From assembly GCA_013420905.1 (NCBI GenBank), contig JAAXNY010000004.1, positions 558,001 to 622,000 on the forward strand: DNA of 64,000 bases, written 5' to 3'. Each line of letters begins with the position of its first letter. Position 1 is the first letter of the stretch. The translations under genes and the position numbers were made by a program. The DNA comes from Collybia mongolica. Lineage: Eukaryota; Basidiomycota; Agaricomycetes; Agaricales; Clitocybaceae. The notes below the pieces were generated by a model. The model did not search any database and was not told the DNA's origin. It worked only from the letters and a program-made list of their open reading frames with translations. Below, piece after piece: positions 1-11,857 of this stretch.

Positions 1-189
1 AAAAATCTCGTCTATAATCAGACTTAACAGCATAACAATCCGTAAACCCAAGCCCTGAGATAAAAACCAAGTTCCAACCATCCCTCGACCACCGACCACC
101 CTCAGCTCCCGAATTGACCATCGACCGCCCACGAAGCCCTCACTTAAACACTACAAAACCAACAAGGTATAAGCTCTCAGAAGCAATTC

Positions 190-952
190 TCAAATACTAT
201 ACTCACGACTCGGGATGTTCTCCATCTTGACTGCTGCGGTTTGTTTCAAGGTAACATACTTCAGGCAGAGGTACCCAGGACCATATAAATTCAACACAGA
301 CTGGAACAGCTGCTCGAGTTTCCCGACATCGTCTTTCCCAGCAGTGAGCGTCTTCAACGGCACTAACGCGAGCCTCGCTGTGCCGCTGGGATCTTGAAGT
401 CAACCACGACCGCCTTAGGAAGGTACGCTTTGAGGAATAACACAGCTGCTTTTGCATCACCGGTGGGAGGCGAGGTGACTGTGGCCTGGACAAGGTACTG
501 TGGCAGGGGTATTGCCGACTTCCCGACTGAGGAAGACAGGTACTTGTCAAGGAGTCCACGGACGATGTTGCCGTCTTCCGCAAAGGGGAGATCCTCGAAC
601 ATGTTGGAAAGCGGGTGGTAGATCTTATATGGTGCATATTGCAACCCCTAGTCCATTGTGGCGTCCTCGTAGACCCAGGGCTCCACTCGTAAAATCAGCT
701 TGCCCGAGCTAGGCATATTCTTCGGTCCATTGGAAGCTATTTCTCTCTTAAGAACCTGTACAAAGCAACAACATAAACAATGCATTCATTTAAAAGAAAG
801 GCTAGAACTGACGAAATTCCCTGCCAGACAACATTATATACATTGTTCACCTTCTTGGCGATACAGAGTGAGTAACCCGAGCTTTTCAGCGTGGTCAGCT
901 CTGTGGTGTCGAGGTCGACTTGGAGCGTATAGGTTGTGGTAGTTGTTGCCAT
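190..952 (-). pseudogene. Degraded hypothetical fungal gene
   Basis: I do not recognise the function. The first exon (ATG at 950-952) starts MATTTTTYTLQVDL and continues through a segment ending VYNVVWQG, a pattern I associate with Agaricomycete hypothetical proteins. A plausible intron follows, and then the segment NSFQWTEEYA appears one frame off (an extra A near 733-740) and runs into TAG. Coding-like sequence continues at 644-363 (PLSNMFEDLPFAEDG and onward). After another frame change it continues at about 390-193 (LALVPLKTLTAGKDDV to the stop at 190-192). At least two frameshifts and one or two stops break the frame, so I call it a pseudogene. An alternative is an intact gene with introns I have mis-placed, but the shift in an A run has no splice-site explanation. 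Confidence 0.5.
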
Positions 953-2100
953 TGGGTAAGTAGTAGAGCTGTAGTGTCTGAGAGGAGTGTTCAACTTGGA
1001 GTGAATGTCAAGGGAGAGTATGGAGAATTCATCTACTTACCGGGTTGCTTATACACAAAGAACTAGCCTGTAGAACATATATTCAAGCAGATCAGTTTAG
1101 GACTTGGAATATTTCTTGGATAGGGTGTTTCTCTCGACATTCGTGTATCGGCGGCATATTGGAACCTGTAACATCGGAGGGGAAAGGAACGAGGATATTG
1201 ACATGGGAGCCAGGAACAACTGGGAAGCAGCACTGTATGCAGAAGATTAACCAAACAGTAACTTCCTATTGTGTCTCGCCATTCACGCTCCAGGAGAATC
1301 GGCGGCACACTCAAGCCGGAAGTGTCGGAAAAAAAGGTGGTGGAGACGGTTTTGCACTTGAAAGCCAGGAACCATTGCGAAGCCACTCCATAGGCAAGAG
1401 GTAGGGACTTGAGGTGAGTACCCTCGGACCGGACTTCCGCAGTGATATGTTTGGACATTGGTGGCATCTTGAGTGTTACTGATGTACACCAAGTTTAGCA
1501 CCCTGGCGATCGTTCAGTTCCGTGAACGGTGCCTTGAGGATAGCAGGCCGCAATAGACACGTTCTCTCGTCGAGACCCTGAGTGCGGCAAGTACGATTGC
1601 GAGCCTGTGATATGAAAGGCACTGTCCTGTCTGACCGGGACATGACAAGGGTCCCGATGATCATCTCTTCGCATGTTGTATTCACTTCGTAGGAGTGTTT
1701 GAACGACTCTTGGCACGGATGGGAAGACGCGAGGGTGGCCATTTTTTGCGAGAAATTAAATTTTTGCATTGCCCTCGAATTATCATTAAAACGGCAAGTT
1801 CAACAAAAAATAATTTCATACCAATCATCTCAACGGCATTTTTTTGTTGCGGGATCATATTATGAAAGGACATTTTGAGCGTACCAAACCCAAGAGATTT
1901 CCATTCTTTTCGGGTGAGGTGATCCCCAAGTGATCGTCCGCGTTAATTCCAGCCAGGTAAATTTAACTGCGGTCATTGTGCGGATTGGCCTGGCATACGG
2001 ATCAGCTTAATTGAAAGGCTCCGCAAGGGATGTGGGGAGTAGGAAATTTAGTATCCACTGAATGTCCGCATGTCATCCGGGCCCTGCTCTTTGGTTCCCG
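953..2100. other. No resolvable gene
   Basis: Short open frames exist on both strands here, for example minus-strand frames around 1063-1467 and 1476-1769. None has a recognisable domain, consistent splice sites or continuity with a neighbour. The stretch 1476-1740 (minus) has a coding-like composition and could be an exon of a degraded gene, but I cannot support a product. Confidence 0.4.
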
Positions 2101-2109
2101 AAATAAACG

Positions 2110-3180
2110 GTGAAGTGGATGAGAGAACATGTGCGTCGTGCCCGAGCCTGTCGAGGGCTGCTGGTCCGGCGTCGCAAGGTGTTGGCACACGAAGTCGGAT
2201 CAGAACCTTTTTCCACAAATTCTAGTCGTGTAAATGTTAAAGTACATTCACTGGTAAGAATTACCATTCCCAAGCCACATATGAGGAGAACCCATCACAA
2301 CTGTGCCCTCAATCTGACCCCACGGTCGTCATTCGGACCCTGTACCCTGGAGAAAGCAGGAGCCTCTCCTCAAAATGGTCAAGCAAATGATCTTCCTCTG
2401 CTCAAAGCACGGATATGACTGTCCGGTGCACCAGCGATAGGACCCGCAGATACAGCGTTTGTTCATGAAAAGCATTATTATCTCTGGTTAAGTCGGTACG
2501 CCGTGCTTTAAGAAGTCGGCAGGAGAAATGGTGGAGTTTTGTTTACGTCTATGTTGCCATGACTGTCTGGCACTCGCATCAACAGTTTCTGAGGCGATAC
2601 ACGCGTTTCATTTGAGTGTGAATTCGTCGAAGAGAATTAGGTTGTGTTGGATAATGTGGTAGGCATGGCATTATTAACGCCGTCGGCAGCTTCACTGAGG
2701 ATCATGCTAGGGTGCAAGCGGGCGTTGGTGGTCGCTCTCATATGAGGTTACCGCGATATCCTGTCTTTCCAGGTCACAGCAAGGGCCCTGCTGATTGTGT
2801 CCGAATGCTCCGAAGTTCATCCCATCTGGCAACTTCCGAGGTGGATGAAGACAACGCACAATTGTTTGCAAGTAACGTCCTTTGCACCAACTTGGAGCCT
2901 GATCAAAATTGGAGGATACACATCGCCCGAGCCCGTCGAAGGTATTCCAATCCGCAATGCATTGACAAAGGGAGTTGGGTCGGAAAGCTTTCCACGAATT
3001 CCAGCTTGACCTCAAGCTGCGAAAGTGTCAAGAAGAGTTGTCCGGCCCAAAGCATCCAAGTCCCAGAAAACATGGACCCTTCGCGACAGCTTTTCAAAGT
3101 CGACACCCCTCCACGGTGAACGTCAAACCTTGTACCCCTCGCGGTGGCATTAGCCCCTCCTCAATATGGTCTTATAATTT
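2110..3180 (-). repeat. Diverged direct duplication (gene relic)
   Basis: Two segments, about 2110-2395 and 2900-3180, align to each other with a constant offset near 785 bp and roughly 60-65 percent identity by eye. Shared blocks include a CCCGAGCC-GTCGA core (2137 and 2927), a TTTCCAC(A/G)AATTC block (2210 and 2989) and a CCTCCTCAA/CTCCTCAA-ATGGTC block (2365 and 3160). Read on the minus strand both keep amino-acid similarity, for example DHIEEGL and DHFEERL, but both are full of stops and frame changes. This looks like a tandemly duplicated, dead minus-strand gene of unknown function. The remainder up to 3755 shows no supportable gene. Confidence 0.45.
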
Positions 3181-3755
3181 CTTCCCTCCATCCAAAACAG
3201 CGATCCGGATAGGGATAAGACCATCCGCACCAGCAACGGCGCTGCGAATATGTTGCTCATGTGCGAATGGGATCATGGTCTACCAAGACAAGCCATGCTT
3301 TGAAAATTATGCAGAAAGTGCGATGCTTTTCCATTTGCGTGTACGTTGTCATGCTCGTCTGAGAACATCATGGGCATCCAAATTGACGAGAAAGAGTGAG
3401 GATCACGTGATCATCATTACACAGCCGCTCGCGGACGGCCTCCTTGGGGAAACACCATATCCTGAATTACCATCAACTTCAATGGTCCCAACCTCCGCGA
3501 TATCTTGCATATAAATACAACGCAACAAGTGGGACCCTTGAGTTTAATTTTAGATAGAGGCCTTGCAGTCGCCAATGTAATTACGGAGGAGTCGTTAGGA
3601 AGGCAAGTCAGCACTTCTGCCTAAAGCTACTAACTCAGAACTTTTGTTTAGAAAGAAACTGAGTGTTATATATTTATAATTAATTCAGACCATCACTTCA
3701 ATTTGGTAACATCAAACGTCCATTAAACTCGTTTTCATGGTGAGTATGCAACTCC

Positions 3756-4989
3756 TCACCCTAATCTCGTCTTTGACCGGTCTGTTCCGGGTGTCTCCAC
3801 CAGTCCCATGTAGTCGTCGTTGGCTGGCTCATGCGAGACCAGATACCGCACGTGTCCCTTGTTATCCACAACGTTGGCCCTTTCCTGGGAACCCATGATT
3901 TGCAAAGGCAGGTTGCCTTCCGCTTTACTGGGCGATGGTTTTTCGCGATACGTTCCGTTCGCCATACGGGTGATAATCAGATTGGAAACAATACCAGCCA
4001 CACCTATTTCCTGTGGTAATTCACGATGCGAGGTTCAGATTACGAAAGGATTCGCATATAAAAAAGATACGTACTGTACCCGTGGCAATATGTACTGCGT
4101 TATGGTCCACGGCATAGGTCACAAACGTTATGAAGGAGACCATGGTATATAAAAGGCCGGACCCGATGACGACGTGCATGACACGCCCCAATGTGTTGTT
4201 GTTACGGTCAGATACGAGGTCAATTGAACTTTGTGAATACCCCTGGGAATTCCGCCACAATCGCCACGCAAGGAGTGCTGGTCCACAGTTAGTATGATAT
4301 ACCTTGCGTCAATACAGCAATAAATACCGGTTGTCGTGACATTCAACACCACTGACAAAGCCCAAAACGCCACCCCAAACGGGCGCATTCTGTGTGCGCT
4401 CAAGGGAGCATGAATGTGAAATTGACTCAAGTGAAAGATTACGACGATTGCACAGGCTATGCGCCCCAACCATAACAGAACCGGGAGGGCAATCACTGGC
4501 GAAAAGCGAAAGCAGACAATCCAACAGCGATATATCTAATGATATAGATTAGGATCGAGAAACGAAAAGGCGACGCCAAGCTTGGCATTACCAGTATTGC
4601 GTCCACTATGACAGTTTGCAGCAGGAGTAAGCTTGACTGCATGTGACAGGTTAGGGTGAAAAGACTAAAAACCGAGGTTTACTCACCTTCACAATGACTG
4701 GCCAATACGAGGGGTCCGTAAAGCTCTTCATAACAGCTCCAGGCGGTGCAAGAACTAAACCTTCCCAAATTACGGTGAAACTCAGAGCAGTGGTCATTAC
4801 CGTATTGAAGAATACGAGGAATACGACAATGGTCATGATAAGGCTGACATCCTTCACTTTCCTGCATCGTAATCCAGTTGAAAATAGGGGCACTAGAGTT
4901 TCTGAAAAGGTGATGAGGTAAATCCCCAGCACGACGGTTTCGACGTAGAATGAGGCTACCCTAGCCTCAACTATCGAGAACGAGGCCAT
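3756..4989 (-). CDS. Multi-TM (probable 7TM) membrane protein, fungal family
   Basis: Five exons give an unbroken protein of about 337 residues: 4989-4687, 4636-4592, 4535-4328, 4277-4075 and 4010-3756, all with GT-AG junctions in matching phase. It begins MASFSIVEARVASFYVETVV and has about seven hydrophobic segments. Recognisable blocks are DAILIYRCWIV at the exon 2/3 junction, MRPFGVAFWALSVVLNV, and SGLLYTMVSFITFVTY followed by EIGVAGIVSNLIITR; the C-terminal tail is polar and probably cytosolic. These blocks are shared with the paralog at 6469-11857, which is transcribed divergently, so the pair is a local duplication. The family is common in Agaricomycetes, lacks an assigned function, and is not a recognisable rhodopsin or Ste3 receptor. 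Structure confidence is high; function is unknown. Confidence 0.85.
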
Positions 4990-6468
4990 TATGGCAAGGG
5001 CTAGGCGAGGAGGCGCCGCCGAAAGTGGGTGCGATGCTGGGGTATGTTGACTGCGCTACGGCCGCGTGAGCGTTGTTTGGACAGGGGGGAGCTTCTCATT
5101 CCTGTCAGGAGGCTATATATCAATCTGTAGGGGAAGTGAGCCATTTTTACACTAGCTGATGAGTGTTGATGAGTATAAACTAATCAAACCACATCTCCCT
5201 GTGTCCGTGTTGAATGATTACGACTTATAGAGGAGGCCCGGAAGGTCGAATAGGAAGTATCTCCACAGCGATGGATGGTGCGTGATCTGTCATTGTCGAG
5301 TGCACGAAATTTGAAATGTTTCCCGGCGTGTGTCTGATCATACGGGACTTGGTTAATCTGATGGATATTTTTGGCGCTGATGCTCGCTGGATCCGAAAGC
5401 CAAGCAATTAGCCAATAATTCCTTAAAGTAAAGTGTACTCATGCGGCATGAGCGCTTGAACCAAAAAAGATTTCGAATTGCCTTGACATAAACTCCGCGG
5501 TGGGTACATCATGGCATTTCCCAGCCTAGTACTTAGGGAAAAATTTTCACCGCAAGGTATCGCCATCACATTTGGTAAGTCAATTGATGATATATTCCTA
5601 CGAAATGCATGATTTTTTAATTAGTTTCCATTCCCCAGTTTCGAACACCTGATAAGTACTTTCGGTTCAGCCACCCCCCGTGGGTGCTTTTTAACTTCAA
5701 AATACCTCTAACCAACTCTAAACACATGTGCATAATCATTCCCCAGTCTTACTAATATCCTTGGAAGGGTATTCATCGTTACACAAGGAGTACCTGCAAC
5801 GTCCGCGGACTCCGCCTCCCGCTGGAGCAAGCAAATAATACCAAACAAGGATAGCATGACCGCTTGACTTGGTGTCAACTATAATGATTGTTTCAACATC
5901 AGCTATTCTGAGAGCAATACATAGCGTCGATATCCTGAGGATGATATCAGTCCTTGATTCATTTGGTGATTTCAAACCAAATCTTACTGCATAGATGACT
6001 GCTGGCGTGACAGATTTGATACTGGATTTTGAGGCTGTGCGGCGTCTATAGACCAGCTGTGGCAGAGTGTGAATAAGAAGGCATTACAGTTCAGCGTAAG
6101 TTCGGGGTATTTTCGTCTGATCCATGCTGTCCATTTCAATTTGTGGGTAAATGAGTCCATTACAGGCCTATAATTCAACGCATTGCACCTCGTTACATGA
6201 CTGTGAGTGTCATCTAACTCGGGAGAACTTTGTTACGCTGCAATTCAGTTGACGCATATTTAATCCGCCAATGAAACAAATAATAATATCCCTGATAACC
6301 TACAGAAATCAATCATCAGTGCTACCTGCTGATGATGTCCGGTTCTAAGCACCCACAGATAAGACACGATACTCCTCTGCGAAACCAACGGTAGGGGCCC
6401 TTTCCGCGCACCCCCAGCGCATTGTATCCAGTGCAAAGGCCCCACAACATTAACCATCTACAGCAATC
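4990..6468. other. Intergenic region between divergent paralogs
   Basis: This stretch separates the two divergent multi-TM genes. It contains only short frames without recognisable domains and is the presumed regulatory region for both. I see no tRNA, inverted repeat or transposon end in it. A minus-strand frame at 5736-5975 is hydrophobic in part but matches neither neighbour. Confidence 0.5.
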
Positions 6469-6647
6469 ATGCCGCCTGAACCTGGGTTCTCAATCGTCAA
6501 AGCCAGATTTGTCGCTTTCTTCGTCGAAAACATCGTTTTAGGCTTCTATCTTGTTACATTCTACCACACTATGGTCACCCTCTTATCAACTAGCTCGAGA
6601 AGGAAGGATTTCCATGAAGTTAATTATCCAATGTTCTCTGTGTCAAT

Positions 6648-9600
6648 TAGGGGTGAGCACCGTCCCGTATACGGTGTACGGCCGTATACTCACGGTGGCA
6701 GACGGTTACGGGTATGCCCGTTCCCGTACCCGTATAGTCCTTTCACAAGAGCTGAACGGCACGGTACGGGTGCAGATACGGCCGTAAACGGGATCGTTAC
6801 GGGATGAAAACAACCATTTTCATAGTTTATAAGAAATTCTACTCTAGAGCGATTACACTACGCTGGCGCATGCGACGAAGGCGGTGCTTGAGGACCATAA
6901 GGGCTCGAATAGTGTCTGGCCGAAGGCTGGCACGGCGAAGTGAGATGGTGTCCCTGCCGCTTGAAAAAAGACGTTCGACTGCGACAGCAGACCCTAAAAG
7001 CACCATAAATAGATAAACAATAATGGAGAGGAACACCACAAACCTGGAATACAAAGCACATCACAAGCAAGACGGTAGAGATTAGGCCAATCCTCCCGTT
7101 GGCTCCTCCACCACCGAAGCGGATCACATTTCCTGAAATCCTTGCGCTTGATCTTGAAATATTCCTCCAGTTCGTCAATATTGTCGGGTACAATGGATTC
7201 GTAGCGTGACATAAAGTCTGCTGGGCCAGAAGACTTCGAGCGACTGCTATTGATGTCATCAGAGGGCACATGTGAAACTGCATAGTTTTCGTCATAGTAT
7301 TTTCGAAGCAGTGCCTTGGACTTCTCCAGATCGGCGAGAAGAGTAGGATCATCAGCAAAGTCGAGCTTCAAGCCTTCATAGGTGATCCTCGGGTCAAGGA
7401 CTACCAATGTATCAATCAGTTAAGGCATAATGGAAACAAGATGAACATACGTGCAGCCCAGATGTAAAACGGGGACTGGTCGAACCTGTAATAGTACTCG
7501 CTCAGCTTTTGGTGAGCAGCTAGAAGTCCCTCTCGGATGCAAGGATCAATGTTAGTGGGTAAGTCGCGAATGGATTCACGAAGATGTTCCTGTAGACCGC
7601 GAAAGATGGCATGTGTATGTGATAGCATGGGCTGTTGCGTAGCAGACATCTGGGTCGTGGCATCTCGGAACCTCTCGAGCCATGTAGCTACAAGCCTAAT
7701 CGACGACCACTCATCTTCTGTGAGTTCGAGATCACGGAGGTCACGATTTGCGCGGAGGGCCACAAAGGTATTGATCTCAGCCTCGTATTGCAATGCTCGA
7801 CCTATGGGTAATGAATTTGATAAGTTCCAGTTCCACAAAACAATCAAAGAAACCTTACGCATCATTTGATGGGTGGAAGACCAACGCGTCGAAACATCAA
7901 GGATGAGCATAAGTGCAGGAGGGTAGCATGGGGCATCAGGATTCCTCTTGCGAAGCTCATCAGACACTAGGTCTAACCAGCGAGCCTTCCGCTGTGGACT
8001 CGAACGAACAGCGCGGACAATTTTTCGAAGCTAAGAGGACTATTAGGCAAGGCTTAAAGGGCTAACACCACTAAAAAGAACCACTTTCCTTATCTACTGC
8101 TGGAAAAATAAAATCGGTAGGGGCCTGTGGGCCATCAGGAGAGAATTCATCTTCGTCGTCACCTTCCTGGGTTGCTGCATCGTTGTCTGCTTCCTCACTA
8201 AGTGGTGCACTGACAGAGTCCTGGTAATTGTCACCAGGCGAGTTGGTTTTCTTATCGTTACGAGAACGTTTTGCACCGATAGCTTCGAGTAGCTTGGAAA
8301 CCATCAGTGAAGGGTTAAGGACAACATAATTTGGTTCATACCTTGAGCGCTGCAAGGTGAATGGTATGCGGCATGCAACGAAGCCGTGCCCAGACTGCGT
8401 TGATAACGATCTGCATCTTCTTGGCCAATGAAACAATTGCATCGACAAATGTGTCCATGTTCGACGCATTGTCCGTTACAAAGGCAATTGTCTACTGCAA
8501 GTTGAGCATATTATCGGCATTGAGAACAAATACAATTCACCTTTCCTTGGATACCGAACATACAAAGTGTGTCCCAGACTGCCTCTGCGATGTTTTCGCC
8601 TGTGTGCTGGCCAAGCAGTTCACGAAAATCAATCAGACATTCCTCTGTTGACAGTTGAGTGAAAATAATAATAACAAGAACTTGCGACAGACCAAGTTCA
8701 CCAGTATCTGGATTTACGTAGTGTGTAATGATGCCGAGGAAACCATAGTTGTTGCCTGATGTCCAGCCATCGAGCGAAACAGCCACCTTGCCATCAATTT
8801 TCTACTTACAAGTCAGAATGTTGAATCACGATGTGTGGTTGACATTACGACGTACTGCAAACAAATCCTTCATTTCTTGGATACCTTCGGCATTCATTTT
8901 CATCACGCGCCGCTTGACTGTGAAACGGCTGGGGATCTTGAGTGATGACGCAGATCGATTTACATAGTTGAGGAGGTCAGCAAGTTCTGGTTTCTCCACC
9001 TCTTCAAACGGTTGGTCGGAGGCGACAATCCACTTTGTCAACAACTCTTCAAATTTTTCCTGGCTCCAGGGTTCCTAAATATCAGTGATAAGAGAGCGCG
9101 ATCAATGGAAAATAAATAAACACTTACTGCTGCTTTCTCCTGTTGCCGTACAAATGCATTCTTGAGTGACTGCTGATGAGCGTCGTGACGTTGCGTGAAC
9201 TCGGCGAGTTTCGCAGACGAGAGCTCAATCTCGCCGGTTGCAATTCCTTTCTCCTCGGGTGAGAGTGGTGCATGCGGACGGCGATCCTTGAGATAAGAAT
9301 AAAATTTGAACATGTCAGGCGAGCAACTTCTGAGATTCCCAATAAGACCTGAAAGGAAAACCCAACTGTGTGTAAGTCGAAAATAGTGACTGATGAAGAA
9401 TTGACCTTACCATTGAGATTGTTCCTCATCCTCTTCGTAACCCTCAAAACCTTCCTACCACCATGAAGGCACTGGTAAAACTTGTCACCTTCGTCGGCTT
9501 TAACGCCATGAGGAGCAGCCTGGAGGGTATTATAAAAGTAGTAGATCGGATTCGACGTCTATAGTCAATTTCATTAGTACTAGAAACATATTTGACAACC

Positions 9601-10754
9601 GAAACCCACCTGTTTCGTTTCCTTTGAGCTTTCGTCCATGAAGCTGCTAGCAGGGGTGATGGCGGGGGTGGTTGCTTGAGAGGGCTGAGAGTCGTCAACA
9701 GTGCTCTTATCAGATCGCTTCCGCTTCCCAGCATGGGCTCGCCTCATATTATTCGGCACTGTCTTTGAGGGAAGCATATCGGCGAGCTGCAACCATCATT
9801 AGAAGGATGGAAACGAAAGAATTACTAATTGTCAGTCATGTCAGTCACGTACCTCCTCATTAGATATGCCACCCTCACTGTCGGATGCATCGCTTGCCTG
9901 CAAAGACCCATCAACTTCGTCGGTTTCGTATTCGTCGTCATCTTCGAGATCCGACAAGCCATCATCCGCAACTTTGATATGCTTGGTAACCCTCTTTGAA
10001 CGTCGTTTGGGTTGGCGGTGTTTCTTCTCGAGATCGCCCCACTCATCGAGGCGCTCAGCGGCAAGGATATCCTGTAGTCCTGAATTCTTGTTTCGCTTAG
10101 GTCTACCTTGGGCAACTGGCGGGCGTGCCGTCAATACTTGCAAGATGCAGAGTAAGGCAACACATACCTTCATCGTTGTCGATGCCAGCATCTCCTTCCA
10201 CAGAGGGAAGAGGGATAGGATCGTTATCGCCAGGGGAGTTGAACCACTGGATATCGTTGGCGTCTTTGAGTTGGCCATGCTCGTCGACCGCGCAATTCTC
10301 AGCATCGGAGTGAGAAGGCATACTGATGGCCCAATGATAAAGGCAAGAAGTGGGGGCAGGGTGACGTTCTCGTTGGCAAAAATGCGCCCATTAAATAGGT
10401 TGTGCGCATCCCTTCCTAACTAGGAGATTTCATCTTGATGCGCACACATGCTGCTCCAGATTGGCCAGCTCGCTGAACGACACCCGAGTGACCCGAGAGC
10501 TCTGCAGATAAACAAACCAAAGCACGTGTGATGGCATTATGCAATTCAATGACGCAATGAACGCGTCATAAATTCCAATTCTACACAGCCGTACACATGC
10601 CGTATACGGCCGTCAGTTGACGGTATGATACGGGGGGTAACCGTGCCGTCACCCGTGCCGTCAAGTCGCACCTGTGGGGCTAGACGGCACGGTGACGGTA
10701 ACCGTCTTACGGGTGCCCGTATAGCCGTATATACGGACACGGTGCTCAGCCCTA
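6648..10754 (-). mobile_element. hAT-superfamily DNA transposon, complete
   Basis: A 4107-bp element bounded by terminal inverted repeats of about 16 bp: the left end is TAGGGGTGAGCACCGT at 6648-6663 and the right end is its near-exact complement at 10739-10754. It is flanked by a perfect 8-bp target duplication, GTGTCAAT, at 6640-6647 and 10755-10762. Eight-base duplications are characteristic of hAT elements. About 150 bp inside each end is packed with short palindromic CGTATACGG / ACGGCCGT / CCCGTA motifs, probably transposase-binding sites. The single minus-strand gene encodes a hAT transposase. Its ends, duplication and coding frame all look intact, so the copy may be autonomous. Confidence 0.95.
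6839..10321 (-). CDS. hAT transposase
   Basis: A multi-exon gene filling the hAT element, starting at ATG 10319-10321. The acidic N-terminal part leads to a region resembling a BED-type DNA-binding segment (GDKFYQCLHGGRK about 9490-9450). The catalytic region includes VAVSLDGWTSGNNYGFLG (8786-8730) and a DNASNMD / RLRCMPHTIHLAA block (about 8475-8370), followed by DVSTRWSSTHQMM (7900-7865). The C-terminal dimerisation domain has SAVAVERLFSSGRD and RRASLRPDTIRALMVLKHRL near 7000-6865. These are standard hAT landmarks in standard order. Splice junctions that I checked keep frame (for example the 10160 and 9850 junctions), and I saw no nonsense codon within exons. The enzyme would cut at the terminal repeats and reinsert with 8-bp duplications. 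Exon limits at the 3' end are approximate. Confidence 0.85.
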
Positions 10755-11857
10755 GTGTCAATTGTCATGTGCATCAATGCGACGATGGGTAGTGCGCTGG
10801 ACTTCCTCTTGATTTGGAGAGCTTTCGCTCACCCCCCTCAGGGTGGGGCAGCTGCGAGTTTCAGCGAACTGTCATACTGGGGGACTGTTGTGAAAGTACG
10901 GGTCTTATCATCTTGAAAGCTTCACTATTCTGACAGACATAATGGTAGTCAGTCTTTCTTCTTTTCCAGACAACCGTTGGGGACGCAATGCTGGTAATAC
11001 CGTGTTAACATATGCTCTCTGCTTTCCTTACGTTAATGACCATCCTCAGATCTATCGTTGTTGGGTTGTATATACCCGTTCTTGGCTAGTGGTCACGTTT
11101 TCAATTTTGATGTGGATAGGTGGAACGGTTTGTGCGGTCTTCCTTGTTTATTATGAGAGCACCATCAAGGAGCATGCTCTCGTGAGCGCAAGCGTCCTTC
11201 GTCCATTTGGGGTTGCGTTTTGGGTTACAACGGTGGCTTTGAATGTCATCACCACTTGTACGTTCGTCCTGCTTCAAAAACAACCACGGCTTGTTCATCC
11301 CAGAATAGCACTCCTAGTCTGGCCTTTGTGGAAAGTAGCCCGGAATCGCGACCAGTTTGTATTCCAAACCACAGGTGGCCCCCCTCCCAACACAATCAAG
11401 CAGGTTATGCAAGTCATGATTGAATCCGGGCTATTATATACCGTGACGGCCTTCATGACATTTGCGACTTATACGTCTGGGAGCAACTCGTTATATGTTA
11501 TATCGGGTGCTGTATGTCTTCCTTTTTCAACACATCCTTGTGTCTTAAGCCTCTAATATCTCAATTCAGGAGGTTGGCATAGCTGGAATTGCTTTCAACC
11601 TTATCATAATCCGTACCGCAAAGGTATCGCGTGCCGTCTCTTCAACCGCCCGAGGTAGCAGTCTGTCTCGACGCATCGTAGCACGCAATATTGGAAATTC
11701 TACTTTTGAGAATAAAGGACCGATGCAGATTCTGGTCTCGCAGGACACAGTAAACGATGTATTTTCCAAGCACACTTCTTCCAGCCACCAAACGGACCAG
11801 TCAAAGACAAAGGTGGAAGATCCATATCAAACCGTTGACAACCTGGAAGTGCCGTGA

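Larger units (their letters stand above)
6469..11857 (+). pseudogene. Multi-TM protein gene split by hAT insertion
   Basis: This is the paralog of the gene at 3756-4989. It starts MPPEPGFSIVKARFVAFFVE at 6469 and runs in frame to the first target-duplication copy at 6640-6647. After the 4107-bp hAT element the same frame resumes at 10763 (VMCINATMGSALDFLL) and continues through GT-AG introns. The first of these is about 10897-10968; a later acceptor lies just before CACTCCTAGTC near 11311. Exons carry DAM-LIYRCWVVYTRSW, LRPFGVAFWVTTVALNV, ESGLLYTVTAFMTFATY and EVGIAGIAFNLIIIR, ending at TGA 11855-11857. Apart from the transposon I find no lesion: removing the element plus one duplication copy leaves a continuous frame. 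The gene is therefore disrupted rather than decayed, consistent with a recent and perhaps strain-specific insertion. Confidence 0.85.

Noticed and set aside
3756..11857. Rhodopsin or pheromone (Ste3) receptor identity for the multi-TM genes
   Set aside because: No retinal-binding Lys context or Ste3 motifs seen; blocks match an uncharacterised Agaricomycete family.
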